Source: CAVUAN01 sp963739435 (GTDB lineage Bacteria; Acidobacteriota; Thermoanaerobaculia; UBA5066; Gp7-AA6). From it: 64,000 nt of DNA. Below the pieces are notes generated by a model. The model was not told the DNA's origin. It ran no database searches and saw only the letters and a program-made list of their open reading frames with translations. Of the stretch, positions 10,085 through 19,301 are shown one piece after another. The number at the start of each line of letters is the position of its first letter. Within the stretch, counting starts at the first letter, position 1. Where the stretch lies: NCBI GenBank assembly GCA_963739435.1, contig CAVUAN010000006.1:310001-374000 (forward strand), read 5' to 3'. Position numbers and translations under genes: made by a program.

Positions 10085-10113
10085 ATTATATGTACGTCCC
10101 CCCGCGTTGCTAA
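10085..10113 (-). promoter_or_regulatory. Sigma-70-like promoter of citrate synthase operon
   Basis: On the minus strand TTAGCA (10113-10108), a 17-base spacer and a perfect TATAAT (10090-10085), followed 6 bases later by GGAGGAG and the ATG at 10068. The transcript leader would be only about 10 bases, starting almost at the ribosome-binding site. It lies in an AT-rich pocket of otherwise GC-rich sequence and faces the divergent thioesterase-like gene. Confidence 0.6.
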
Positions 10114-10124
10114 GATCCTCAGGT

Positions 10125-10583
10125 ATGAAGAGCCTTCAGGAGACCTTTGCGCCCGATAACGCGTGCTTTGGGTGCGGCCCGGCCAACGGGCAGGGCCTGC
10201 GGATCCGAAGCTTTGCGGAGGGTGACGGGCTCGTGGCCGACTGGCGGCCACAGCCGCACCACAGTGCATTCGAGGGTGTCCTCAATGGGGGCATCTGCGG
10301 GGCGCTCCTCGACTGCCACAGTAACTGGACTGCAGCCATTTTCCTGATGCAGAAGACCCAGGCCGCGGCGCCCCCGTGCACGGTCACGGCCGATTTCCAC
10401 GTCACGCTGAAGCGCCCCACGCCGATGGACGCCACGCTGCATCTTTCGGCCCGAGCCGTCGAATCGGACGGCGACCGGGTGACCGTCGAGGCGAAGATCG
10501 AAGCGAACGGCCGGGTCACCGCCACCTGCCGGGGGACCTTCGTGGCCGTTCGGGAGGGCCATCCCGCCTACCACCGCTGGTAG
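10125..10583 (+). CDS. Hotdog-fold thioesterase-like protein (PaaI/HGG type)
   Basis: About 152 residues. The N-terminus NACFGCGPANGQGLRI is a signature found in many stand-alone hotdog proteins, and VLNGGICGALLDCHSNWTA carries the HGG/NGG loop with an acidic residue where PaaI-type thioesterases place their catalytic side chains. The C-terminal half (VTADFHVTLKRPTP..VTVEAKIEANGRVTATCRGTFVAV) fits the family beta-sheet. Probable acyl-CoA thioester hydrolase, substrate unknown. ATG 10125 is preferred to TTG 10107; a TAAGAT hexamer at 10111-10116 ends 8 bases before it and no good ribosome-binding site is visible. Confidence 0.8.
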   Translation: MKSLQETFAPDNACFGCGPANGQGLRIRSFAEGDGLVADWRPQPHHSAFEGVLNGGICGALLDCHSNWTAAIFLMQKTQAAAPPCTVTADFHVTLKRPTPMDATLHLSARAVESDGDRVTVEAKIEANGRVTATCRGTFVAVREGHPAYHRW

Positions 10584-10593
10584 AGCGGATCGC

Positions 10594-11559
10594 ATGAACC
10601 CCGAAGTCGCCGAAGCCATCCCGGTGCTGGTGAGCAAGGCGGTTCTGCGGCCGGAGCAAGCCCCGATGCTTCTCCGTATCGCGCGCCGGGAGCTCGTCTC
10701 GCTGAGAATGGAGCTTCGAACGGTCCTCTACGCCGGCGTCCTCCTCGCTATCTCGGGCGTCGGCCTTTTCCTGAAGGAGAACCACGACCGCATCGGCCCG
10801 GCGGCGATCGTCGCCGTGCTCTCGGTTGCGGCGGCAGGCTGCTTTGCCTACGTGTGGCGCCATTCGGCTCCGTTTTCCTGGGCCGCCAGTCCGTCTGTGC
10901 ACATCGCCGCCGACTACGTGCTGCTGCTCGGCGTCCTGCTCGTCGGATCGGACCTGGCCTACGTCGAAACGCAGTTTCGATTCCTCGGCGCCAACTGGGC
11001 CTATCACCTCCTGATCCTTTCGCTCCTGGCTCTCGCCTTCGCGTACCGCTTCGACTCCCGTGCCGTTCTCTCTCTCGCTCTCTCCTCGTTTGCTGCCTGG
11101 CGGGGCCTCTCGACGAGATTTCCGTTTGAATCGGTCTTCCGCGCGCGCCCGGAAGCCCTTCGGGAAAACGCTCTCGGGTGCGGTGCGCTCTTCCTGGCTG
11201 CGGCGCTCCTCTCGGTTCGTACGCGACGCAAGCCTCACTTCGAAGGGGTTTACGCCGCCTTCGGATGGCTGCTGGTCTTTGGCGGCCTGCTCTCGGGTGT
11301 TTATCAGGGGGGACTCGATTGGCTGCTCTGGGTGGCGCTCGCGTCCGCCGTCGCCGTGGCCGTTCTCGTGTTTGCCTACCGATTCCGGCGGCTTTTCGAC
11401 TTCGGTGTCGCCGTCGTCACGGCCTACCTCGCGCTGCTCAAGCCAGTCGCGGAGGCGCTCAAGGACCCCCAGTCGCTCTTCTTCCTCGTCGCGCTCTCGA
11501 GCATTGGAATCCTCGTGCTCCTGACCTTCGCCTACCGGCGCATGCGGGAACACCCGTGA
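10594..11559 (+). CDS. DUF2157-like polytopic membrane protein
   Basis: A 321-residue protein with a soluble N-terminus (residues 1-40, starting MNPEVAEAIPVLVSKAVL) followed by about 8-9 transmembrane segments. The layout of a short cytoplasmic lead, LYAGVLLAISGVGLFLKENHDRIGP and regularly spaced helices resembles DUF2157-type membrane proteins of unknown function. It begins 10 bp after the thioesterase-like gene, and its stop overlaps the GTG start of the next membrane protein (GTGA). The two probably form one complex or act in one process, but nothing identifies a substrate. Confidence 0.75.
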   Translation: MNPEVAEAIPVLVSKAVLRPEQAPMLLRIARRELVSLRMELRTVLYAGVLLAISGVGLFLKENHDRIGPAAIVAVLSVAAAGCFAYVWRHSAPFSWAASPSVHIAADYVLLLGVLLVGSDLAYVETQFRFLGANWAYHLLILSLLALAFAYRFDSRAVLSLALSSFAAWRGLSTRFPFESVFRARPEALRENALGCGALFLAAALLSVRTRRKPHFEGVYAAFGWLLVFGGLLSGVYQGGLDWLLWVALASAVAVAVLVFAYRFRRLFDFGVAVVTAYLALLKPVAEALKDPQSLFFLVALSSIGILVLLTFAYRRMREHP

Positions 11560-12719
11560 GGAGGGCCTGGGTTCGGGCTGAGCGCGACAGCGAGGTCCGT
11601 CAGGCGGCGCGTGCGTGGCGGAAGGCCGGGGCGACCGACGATTTGGGCCTGGCCAAAGCTGAAGAGCTCTTTCCGGCGCCATGGCCCCAGCCGACGCTCG
11701 TCTGGAGGGTTCTCGCTTTCTTCTTCGTCTCGTTCGCCGTCATCGGCCTCTTTGCAGCGATCGCGATGGCGAGTCAGGGGCATGCGATTGCCGGCGTCGC
11801 GTTCCTTTTCGCCGGCGTTCTGGCCATCGCCGTCGAGGGCCTCCGGCCGTCCGCTTCCGGTCTCGCAGCCGCCTCGGCCGGGGCGGCTGCCTACTGGTCC
11901 ATCACGTGCCTACTGATCGGAACCGCGGACGCGACAAAGTGGGGTGAACGGAGCCTGACGCCCCTCTTGATTGTCGGCGCCGTTGCCTGGGCTGCCGCAG
12001 CCTGGCAGTGGGGCTATCCGATTTTCGCTCTCTTTTCCTCGGCATTCTTTTTCCTTCTTCTCGCTCGAGCGTCGGCGGGCCGCGCTCTCTGGCTCGTCCT
12101 GGGATTGGCCGTCGCTGCGGCGTGCGTACCCTTCCTCGACCGGCCCGCGCTCGCCCCCTCCCACCGGCGCTCGGCCGCCGCCGTTCTTGTCGCCGCTCTG
12201 GCAGCCGTCTATGTGGCCGTCAACCTGTACTCGGTCGACCGGCACGCCGTCGAGTCAATCGCGAAATGGAATGGCCCGGAAAGTGTGCCGGCGGCATGGC
12301 GAGCGCTCTCGGCTCTTGCAACGGCTGTTTTTCCCGTCGGCGTCATCGCCTGGGGAATCCGGTCGCGGAGGACGCTCGTGCTCGACCTCGGCCTCGTCTC
12401 CGCCGGCCTGTCCCTGGCCACGCTGCGCTACTACGTCCACATCGCCCCGCTATGGGCCGTTCTCGCAATTTCGGGCATCCTGCTGATCGGGCTCGCTCTC
12501 TCCGTCCACCGGTGGCTCGACCGGGCGCCGGGCCGAGAACGGCGCGGCTTCACTGCCGACGCCCTCTTCGAGAATGAGGACAAACAGCAGGCCCTGGGCA
12601 CCGTCGGAACGGCGCTGACTCTGGCTCCCGATGCGAGACCTGTGGCAGAACCGGCGCCCGGCGCGTTTCAGGGCGGGGGCGGCGCCTCGGGAGGCGGAGG
12701 CTCGAGCGAGTCCTTCTAA
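11556..12719 (+). CDS. Polytopic membrane protein with a glycine/serine-rich C-terminal tail
   Basis: About 387 residues starting at GTG 11556, translationally coupled to the preceding DUF2157-like gene. The first 55 residues are soluble and charged (VRQAARAWRKAG..LGLAKAEELFPAPWP), then about 10-11 hydrophobic helices, then a cytoplasmic or exposed tail ending FQGGGGASGGGGSSESF. Such tails are known in TPM-domain and DUF2207-type envelope proteins, but no TPM domain is seen here. The family is not recognised with certainty; a DUF4401-like relation is possible because those genes often follow DUF2157. A long apparent extension upstream in the same frame overlaps the previous gene and is ignored. 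Confidence 0.7.
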   Translation: MRRAWVRAERDSEVRQAARAWRKAGATDDLGLAKAEELFPAPWPQPTLVWRVLAFFFVSFAVIGLFAAIAMASQGHAIAGVAFLFAGVLAIAVEGLRPSASGLAAASAGAAAYWSITCLLIGTADATKWGERSLTPLLIVGAVAWAAAAWQWGYPIFALFSSAFFFLLLARASAGRALWLVLGLAVAAACVPFLDRPALAPSHRRSAAAVLVAALAAVYVAVNLYSVDRHAVESIAKWNGPESVPAAWRALSALATAVFPVGVIAWGIRSRRTLVLDLGLVSAGLSLATLRYYVHIAPLWAVLAISGILLIGLALSVHRWLDRAPGRERRGFTADALFENEDKQQALGTVGTALTLAPDARPVAEPAPGAFQGGGGASGGGGSSESF

Positions 12720-12821
12720 CTCGAGCGCTCTTCCGCATGGTTTTCCACACCCGGCATCTCAGACGCCGCGGCGAGCCGTTTCGTTCGGGGCGGGATGGCA
12801 GAATGTCCCTCGGAGGTCTCC

Positions 12822-13334
12822 ATGCGGAAAATCATCCTGGCGCTCCTCTGCGCCGCCTTTCTGGCCGCGTCGGCCGCCGAGGCGCAGCGGGCGGTCTTCG
12901 TCGTCCGGCACGCCGAACGCGCGCGCGAGGGGCCCGAGGCGGACATCCCGCTTTCGAAAACCGGCGCCGAGCATGCCGCGCGCCTGGCCGAGATCCTCAA
13001 GTCGGCCGGCGTCACGGCCGTCTACGCGACCGACACGACGCGGGCAAGACAAACGGGCGAGCCGCTGGCCCAGATGATGAAGCTCGTCATCAAGACTTAC
13101 GACTTACGCGACGAGAAGGGCAACATGACGGCCAAGCCTTTTGTCGCGCAACTCCAGTCAAACGAGAAGGACGGCGTCGTCCTCGTCGTCGGGCACTCGA
13201 ACACCGTCCCAGACATCCTCACGGCCTATGGCGCCAAGGAAACGGTGCGGATTGGTCCCGACGACTACGGCGACCTCTTCCTCCTCGTGCCGCAAGCCAC
13301 GGGCCCGCCGACCCTCTTGCACCTGAGGTTCTAG
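12822..13334 (+). CDS. Secreted histidine phosphatase (SixA/phosphoglycerate-mutase-like)
   Basis: About 170 residues with a signal peptide (MRKIILALLCAAFLAASAAEAQ). The phospho-histidine motif is VVRHAERA and the second catalytic histidine lies in VVGHSNTVPDI; residues LSKTGAEHAARLAEIL and YATDTTRARQTGEPLA are typical of this superfamily. Periplasmic location argues against a glycolytic mutase; a phosphatase for small phospho-compounds is more likely. ATG 12822 follows GGAGGT by 5 bases, so an in-frame ATG at 12795 is not used as the start. The gene ends just before repeat copy 2. Confidence 0.88.
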   Translation: MRKIILALLCAAFLAASAAEAQRAVFVVRHAERAREGPEADIPLSKTGAEHAARLAEILKSAGVTAVYATDTTRARQTGEPLAQMMKLVIKTYDLRDEKGNMTAKPFVAQLQSNEKDGVVLVVGHSNTVPDILTAYGAKETVRIGPDDYGDLFLLVPQATGPPTLLHLRF

Positions 13335-13344
13335 TCCGGCGAAT

Positions 13345-13460
13345 CCCCTCTCCCCCCGGGAGAGGGACAGGGTGAGGGGCTAACAATTGCCGGGGCAGAA
13401 AATGAGAGCCGCGGCGTCAGCTCCCCCCTCACCCCAACCCTCTCCCGGAGGGAGAGGGAG
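13345..13460. repeat. Dispersed nested inverted repeat, copy 2
   Basis: CCCCTCTCCCCCCGGGAGAGGG, GGTGAGGGG, about 50 unique bases, then CCCCTCACCCCAACCCTCTCCCGG and GGGAGAGGG. It fills the gap between the convergent phosphatase and M2 peptidase genes. Confidence 0.9.
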
Positions 13461-13466
13461 AAGTCT

Positions 13467-15280
13467 TCACCACCCCACCGGCTTGCCCTTGTTTTGCTCG
13501 TCGAGCCACTTCTGTAAGGGAGCGTAGTAGTCGCGGATGGCGGTGGCGTCCATGCGGGGCTGGCCGTCGACGACGGCTAAGGCCTTGGGCCACGGCTGCG
13601 ACTGGCCCATCGCGAGCATCTCGTTCAACTTCTTGCCGGCCTCCTTGTTCTCGTAGATCGAGCAGCGGTGGAGGGGGCCCGTGCAGCCGGCGGTGCGCGA
13701 CAGGCCTCGGTGGAACTGGTACTGCAGGATCGCGGCCAGGAAGTAACGCGTGTAGGGAACGTTGGCGGCCACGTGGTACTTGGCGGCCGGGTCGAAGTCC
13801 TGCTCGCTGCGCGCAACCGGCGCTGCAACACCCTGGTACTTCTCGCGCAGCTTCCACCAGGCCTCGTTGTACTTGCCGGGCGGCACCTCGCCCGAGAAGA
13901 CCTTCCAGCGCCACTGGTCGACGAGGAGGCCGAACGGCAGGAAGGCGATCTTGTCGAGCGCCCGCGTCAGCAGGAGGCCGATGTCCTTCGACGCGTCGGG
14001 CGCCTTGTCGAGGAAGCCTCTCTTGACGAGGTACTCGGGCGTGACCGAGAGCGCGATCGTGTCGCCCTACGGCCTCGTGGAAGCCGTCGTTGGCGCTGTC
14101 CCGGAAGAGAAAGGGCTGATTGTTGTAGGCCCGCTGGTAGAAGTTGTGGCCGAGCTCGTGGTGGATGGTCGTGAAGTCTTCGCCGGTGATGTCGATGCAC
14201 ATCTTGATCCGCAGGTCGTCGGCGATAGTCGATGTCCCAGGCGGAGGCGTGGCAGACGACCTCGCGGTCGCGCGGCTTGGCGAACATCGAGCGCTCCCAG
14301 AACGACTTCGGCAGCGGGGCGAAGCCGAGCGAGGTGAAGAAGCCCTCTCCGTACCGCACCATCGGCGACGGGCTCCGTCTTGCGGGACTTCAGGATCTCG
14401 GTCAGGTCGAAACCGGGGTCGGCGTCTTTCGGGCCGACCAGGGGGTAGACGTTGTCCCAGGTCTGCGCCCACATGTTGCCGAGCAGGTGCGCGGGGATGG
14501 GCCCGGACGCGGGCACGATGTCGCCGTACTTCTCGCGCAGCTTCCAGCGCACGTAGGCGTGCAGCGAGACGTAGAGGGGCTTCAGCTGCTCCCAGAGCCG
14601 GTCGACCTCTTTCGCGAAGGCGTCGGGCGGCATGTCGTACTTGGATCGCCACATCGCTCCCGTGTCGGGGAAGCCCGAGCTCGCGGGCGCCCTTGTTGGC
14701 GAGCTCGACGTAGCGCACGAAGTCCTTCTTGATGGGCGGCGCGATCGCGTGCCAGCCGACCCAGACGTCGAGCAGCTCCTTCGGGTCGCGGCTCTTCGCC
14801 ATGATCTTCGAGAGCTCTTCGAGGCCCACGGGCTCCTTGCCGCCGCTCGGCTGGTACTTGCCCTTGCCGTAGGCGCCCTCCATCGCGGCAGCGATCCGTG
14901 TGACCTCGGCGGCCTCCTTCGGATCGGCCGGCGCGGCGAGCGTCAGCGAGATCTTCAGGAGCAGGAGCTTGCGGGCGACGTCGTCCGGCACCTTCAACCC
15001 GTCGAAGCGGGCGGCTTGCTTCGCGTAGAGGACAGCCGCCGCGATCACCTTCTCGTTGGCCTGGGCCGCGATCGTCTCCGTGTCGTCGGTGATGTTCGTC
15101 GCGCGGACCCAGTCCGCCCGGCCCGCTTCGATCGCAGAGCTGCATCAGCCGCGGCTCCGCCTCTTCGACGAACGCTTTCGCCTCGGCGGCTGTCGGCGGT
15201 TTGTTCACCTCAGCGGCCCCCGCGAGAGCCGCGCTCAGAAAGGCGAGAGCGCCAACCCATCCCATCAAACGAAATCGCAT
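13467..15280 (-). CDS. Secreted M2-family peptidyl-dipeptidase (angiotensin-converting-enzyme-like), multiple frameshifts
   Basis: Zinc carboxypeptidase that removes C-terminal dipeptides; about 600 residues if repaired, the usual bacterial M2 length. The signal peptide is MRFRLMGWVGALAFLSAALAGAAE. Pieces in different frames join as EAKAFVEEAEPRLMQL, VIAAAVLYAKQAARFDGLKVP, WRSKYDMPPDAFAKEVDRLWEQ, LGNMWAQTWDNVYPL, MVRYGEGFFTSLGFAPLPKSFWE, the zinc motif TTIHHELGHNFYQRAY, then DGFHEAVGDTIALS and the C-terminal YNEAWWKLREKYQGV..GKPVGW. Frame changes fall near 15130, 14660, 14365, 14230 and 14070. Every conserved block survives, so sequencing error is more likely than decay. ATG 15280 follows GGAGGGA. 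A TAGAGT hexamer at 15305-15300 may be its -10. Confidence 0.85.
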
Positions 15281-15313
15281 GCATTCCCTCCACGCCGCAA
15301 CTCTAACGTGCCC

Positions 15314-15343
15314 CTTTGGACTTTGGACTTTGGACTTTGGACT
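15314..15343. repeat. Heptamer tandem repeat (CTTTGGA)n, about four copies
   Basis: Four direct copies of CTTTGGA between the divergently oriented M2 start and the 3' end of the RNB exonuclease gene. The reverse-complement array is found at 59471-59498, so the unit is dispersed in the genome rather than a single slippage event. Confidence 0.85.
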
Positions 15344-15357
15344 CCCGCCCTGGTCCG

Positions 15358-16828
15358 TCAGCCGGTCCGAACGAAATCAATGAATCCTCGTTCGAAGTCG
15401 GTCGATATCAGCTTGACGCGCAGGCGGCGCCCCACCTCGAGGCCCTCCTCCCCGTGCACGAGCTTGCCCTCGATGGGAGGCTCGAGAAGGCGGACCCAGA
15501 CGCCCTTGTCGTTGGCGCCGGTGACGATCGCGTCGAACTGCTGGCCGATGCGAGGCTCCATGAGCAGGGCGGCGGCGGACTTGCGCACCTGCCGCTCGAC
15601 CTTGTTCGCATCGTCCTCGCGCTCGGTGCAGTGCGAGGCGAGCAGGGTCGAGCTCGCCGTCCCCGTACGGCGAGGGCTCGCCGGCTAAGGCGGCCTTGAG
15701 AAGCCGGTGCGTCACGAGGTCCGGGAAGCGGCGGTTGGGAGCCGTCGAGTGCGAGTAGTCCTGCACGGCGAGGCCGAAATGGCCGATCGGGCTCTGTCCC
15801 GGCCGCTCGACGACGTACTCGCCGCGGCCCATGAGCTTGACGATGACGAGTGAAAGGTCGGGAAACCGCAACGGGTCGGTCTTGCGGCGCTTGACGAGAA
15901 AGGCTTCGAGGGCGCCGGCGTCGGGCTCGGCCGGGAGCTTCTCGCCGTACTCGGCCGCCACGGAAACGATCCGCGACCAGCGTTCCGGCGAGCGGACGAC
16001 GCGCCGCAGCGACGGGTACCCCTTCGCCGCCAGGAAGCGGGCGGTCACGCCGTTGGCGGCGACCATGAGGTCCTCGATCAGGTTGCGCGCTCGGTTCTGC
16101 GGCTGGATGCGCACGTCCACGATCGTGTCGCCTTCAAACACGGCCTTCGGCTCGATCGTCTCGAGGTCGAGCGCGCCGTGCTCGTGGCGAAGCTTCTTCA
16201 GCGTCTGCGTCACGCGGTCCTGCAATTGGAGCTGGTCGGGCACCCCGGGCACGGCCGAGGCCTTCGCCGGCCAGGACCGGCCGTCCTCGAGCCCGGTGGA
16301 GACGCTGTCGTAGGCGAGCTGCGCTTTGTTGCGGACGGCCGCCCGGTAAATTGCCGAGGACCGGAGCTGCCCGTCGGTTTCAAAGACCATCTCGACGACC
16401 ATCGCGACGCGGTCCTCGTTCTCGTTCAGGGACGTCCAGTCCGTCGAGAGCTTCTCGGGCAGCATCGAGAAGATCTCCGCCGCCGTGTAGACCGAGGTCG
16501 TGTTCTGGCGGGCGTGGCCGTCGAGCGCCGTGCCTTTCGCGACGACGCCGTCCACATCGGCGACGGCCACCCGGACCTTCACCGTTTTGTCCGGCTGCGC
16601 CTCGGCGACGGAGATCTGGTCGAGGTCGCGCGAGTCGTCGTTGTCGATCGAGACCCAGAGCAGCGAGCGAAGGTCCTGGATGCCGCCAACCGGCGCCGGG
16701 CCCCGGAGCCGGCCGAGCTCGGCTAAGGCGTCGCGTGAGAAGTCCGGCTCGAGGCCCCGATCCACCATCGCCCGCCGGGCAATCGCCTTCAGGTCGGCTC
16801 GGCTCGTCCGATGCGCGCGGTCGTTCAC
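15358..16828 (-). CDS. RNB-domain exoribonuclease (RNase II/R family), one frameshift
   Basis: 3'-to-5' hydrolytic exoribonuclease of about 490 residues. The RNB active-site aspartates are in VSIDNDDSRDLDQISVAE; RVAVADVDGVVAKGTALDGHARQNTTSVYT, FSMLPEKLST, NLIEDLMVAANG and AVQDYSHSTAPNRRFPDLVTHR are also diagnostic. A compact S1-like domain ends the protein (FDAIVTGANDKGVWVRLLEPPIEGKL). It lacks the long N-terminal cold-shock domains of RNase R and resembles the short RNB proteins of some bacteria. GTG 16828 (VNDRAHRTS) is preferred because further upstream codons overlap the divergent permease. Near 15645 the frame shifts between PARLA and SHCTEREDDANK. Confidence 0.88.
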
Positions 16829-16901
16829 GGCGGCGACTCTATCCAAATCCGCGGGCGATTTCGGATAGTGTTCCGCCACGAGCTCAAACCCTCCGACCGG
16901 G

Positions 16902-18251
16902 CTGAAGCGCGCCCTCGGCGCATGGGACACGGCGTCGCTGACCGTCGGCTCCGTGCTCGGCACGGCCATCTTCCTGACGCCTTCGGAAATCGCCCGGGCT
17001 CTCCCGCACGGCGGGCTGATCCTCGCCGTCTGGATCGCGGGAGGCCTCCTGACGCTGGCCGGGGCGCTGACCTACGCCGAGCTCGGCGCAATGTTTCCAC
17101 GCGCCGGCGGCCAGTATCACTACCTGAAAGAGGCCTACGGAAAGTTGCCGGCCTTCCTCTTCGGCTGGGCGTCCTTCTTCGTGATCATGTCGGGCGGGAT
17201 CGCGGCGATCGCCGCAGGGTTCGGCGAGTACTTCGGCCTCTTCGTCCCGTTCTTTTCAAACGGCCATCGGCTTCTCTCCGTCCCGATCGGGTCGTTTGAG
17301 TGGACCGTGAGCGGCGGACAGCTCGCCGGGGCCCTCGCGATCGCGCTGTTGACGGCCGTCAACGTGTTCGGCGTGCGCGAGGGCGCGCGGGTGCAGAATC
17401 TCCTGACGATCTTGAAACTCGGCAGCCTGGGCCTCTTCGTCGTGCTCGGCTTTTTCGTCGCCGCGCCGGCCTCCCCGCGTCTCTTCGCTCCCTTGCCGCC
17501 GGCAGGCTTCGCGAGCGCGATCGGCGTCGCTCTGATTGCCGTCCTCTGGGCCTACGACGGCTGGTACAACGCGACGTTCTCGGCCGGTGAGATGCGCGAT
17601 CCCGACAGGACGCTGCCGCGCGGCCTGCTCGCGGGCACGCTGGTCGTCGTGCTCGTTTACGTGGCGGTCAACGCCGTGTACCTGCGCGCTCTGCCGCTGG
17701 ATGCGATGGCCGCCTCGCCGCGCGTGGGAGAGGCCGCGGCCGTCGCGCTTTTCGGGCCGTCTGTCGCGCGCCTCGTGTCGCTCGCCATCCTCGTCGCGAT
17801 GTTCGGCTGCCTTTCGGCCAACATCCTGGCCTGCTCCCGGATCTATCAGCCCATGGCCGAAGACGGCCTCTTCTTTTCCGCGCTCGCAAAAATCGAGCCC
17901 CGCCACGCCGTCCCGCGCGCGAGCCTCGTGGCGCAGGGCATCTGGGCCGCTGTGCTGGTTCTCTCCGGCTCCTTCGAGCAGCTCTTCACCTACGTCATCT
18001 TCATCGAGGTCGTCCTCTTTGCCTCGACGGGTGTCGCGATCTTCGTCCTCCGCCGCAAGCTACCCGGGGCCGCGCGGCCCTACCGGGTGTGGGGGTATCC
18101 GTGGGTGCCCGGCTTCTTCATCGCGTCGTCGGCCTCGATCGCCGTCAACACGCTCCTCGAAAAGCCGGTCGAATCGGTTGCGGGGCTGGGTCTGCTGGCG
18201 CTCGGACTGCCCGCCTACGGGATGTGGAGGAGAAAGGCTTCGCGCACGTGA
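16902..18251 (+). CDS. APC-superfamily amino-acid permease (LAT-like), start codon unclear
   Basis: About 450 residues with 12 predicted transmembrane helices. LKRALGAWDTASLTVGSVLGTAIFL is the first helix with the G-S-V-L-G-T-x-I-F substrate motif of the L-type amino-acid transporter family; EIARALPHGG, TYAELGAMFPRAGGQYHYLKEAYG and WAYDGWYNATFSAGEMRDPDR are equally typical. The frame has no ATG/GTG/TTG before helix 1: GTG 16953 would cut the helix, so either CTG 16902 or a GTG at 16868 joined by a one-base indel is the real start. The stop overlaps the GTG of the cation exporter (GTGA). It shares a short divergent region with the RNB gene. Confidence 0.88.
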   Translation: MKRALGAWDTASLTVGSVLGTAIFLTPSEIARALPHGGLILAVWIAGGLLTLAGALTYAELGAMFPRAGGQYHYLKEAYGKLPAFLFGWASFFVIMSGGIAAIAAGFGEYFGLFVPFFSNGHRLLSVPIGSFEWTVSGGQLAGALAIALLTAVNVFGVREGARVQNLLTILKLGSLGLFVVLGFFVAAPASPRLFAPLPPAGFASAIGVALIAVLWAYDGWYNATFSAGEMRDPDRTLPRGLLAGTLVVVLVYVAVNAVYLRALPLDAMAASPRVGEAAAVALFGPSVARLVSLAILVAMFGCLSANILACSRIYQPMAEDGLFFSALAKIEPRHAVPRASLVAQGIWAAVLVLSGSFEQLFTYVIFIEVVLFASTGVAIFVLRRKLPGAARPYRVWGYPWVPGFFIASSASIAVNTLLEKPVESVAGLGLLALGLPAYGMWRRKASRT

Positions 18252-19160
18252 CCGGGACCAACCGCACTCCCCGCTCCTACGCCGTCCTCTCGATTGCGGC
18301 AGCCGTCGCCACGATTCGTGCTCAAGTTCGCGGCGTATCGGCTGACTGGCTCCGTCGGGCTGTTGTCTGACGCCGCGGAATCGCTCGTCAACCTCGCCGC
18401 CGCGTTCGTGGCCTTCTGGGCGCTGTCGGTCGCCGCCCGGCCGCCCGACGAGGAGCACGCCTACGGCCACTCGAAGGCCGAGTACTTCGCGAGCGGCGTC
18501 GAAGGGGCGCTGATCGTGGGAGCGGCCCTGGCGATCGCCGTGACAGCCGGGCGGCGCCTCGTTCACCCGGAACCGTTGACGCACGTCTCGCTCGGCCTCG
18601 GCATCTCCGTTGCCGCCGCCGCGGTCAACGCCGCCGTTGCTCTGGTGCTGCTTTCAGCTTCCCGGCGCCTGCGTTCGATCACGCTGAAGTCCGACGCCCA
18701 TCACCTTTTGACGGATGTCTGGACTTCCGTCGCCGTGGTTATCGGCATCGTGCTCGTCCAGGTAACCGGCTGGCTGCGGCTCGACCCGATCGTGGCGCTT
18801 GCCGTCGCCGTGTCGATCGTATGGGCCGGCTGGAGGCTCCTCAAGGAGACGGGCCTCGGCCTCCTGGATACGGCCTTGCCCGCCGAAGACTGTCAGGCGA
18901 TCGCCGAGGCGCTGGCGCCCTTCCAGAAAACCGGAGTCGTCATCCACGCGATCCATACGCGGGCGGCCGGGGCGCGCCGCTTCGTTTCGATGCACATCCT
19001 CGTGCCCGGCGCATGGACGGTGCAGCAGGGCCACGATCTCTGCGAGAAGATCGAGGCCGCCGTGCGCGACGGCCTCCCGCAGACGACCGTCTTCACGCAC
19101 ATGGAGCCCCGCGAGGACCCCGTCTCCTGGGACGACCGCAGTCTCGACCGGCCTGGCTGA
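18248..19160 (+). CDS. Cation diffusion facilitator (Zn/Fe/Mn efflux), one frameshift
   Basis: About 300 residues with six transmembrane helices and a C-terminal cytoplasmic domain. The metal-site motifs are LTGSVGLLSDAAES (D in helix 2) and KSDAHHLLTDVWTS (HxxxD in helix 5); DEEHAYGHSKAEYFA is the FieF-like loop. The C-terminal domain (residues 205-290) ends HILVPGAWTVQQGHDLCEKIE..THMEP. The first 23 codons (from GTG 18248) and the rest are in different frames; the break lies near 18315 between VATI and VLKFAAYRL. It is translationally coupled to the amino-acid permease. Ion specificity is not readable. Repeat copy 3 follows. Confidence 0.88.
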
Positions 19161-19165
19161 TGTGT

Positions 19166-19286
19166 TCCCTCTCCCCCCGGAGAGGGACAGGGTGAGGGGC
19201 GAACTGCCGCCGGGGACCAAATTAGCAGCGATCGGGGGCCAAAAGGTTTCCCCTCACCCCCTACCCTCTCCCGGAGGGAGAGGGAG
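19166..19286. repeat. Dispersed nested inverted repeat, copy 3
   Basis: Left arm CCCTCTCCCCCCGGAGAGGG with GGTGAGGGG, an internal segment of about 55 bases, then CCCCTCACCCC and CCCTCTCCCGGAGGGAGAGGG. It lies between the convergent cation exporter and DUF885-like peptidase genes. Confidence 0.9.
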
Positions 19287-19301
19287 CGGAGGTCACTCCG
19301 T

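Noticed and set aside
12795..12821. Alternative start of the SixA-like gene at ATG 12795
   Set aside because: It would put nine polar residues before the signal peptide, and GGAGGT sits 5 bases before ATG 12822.
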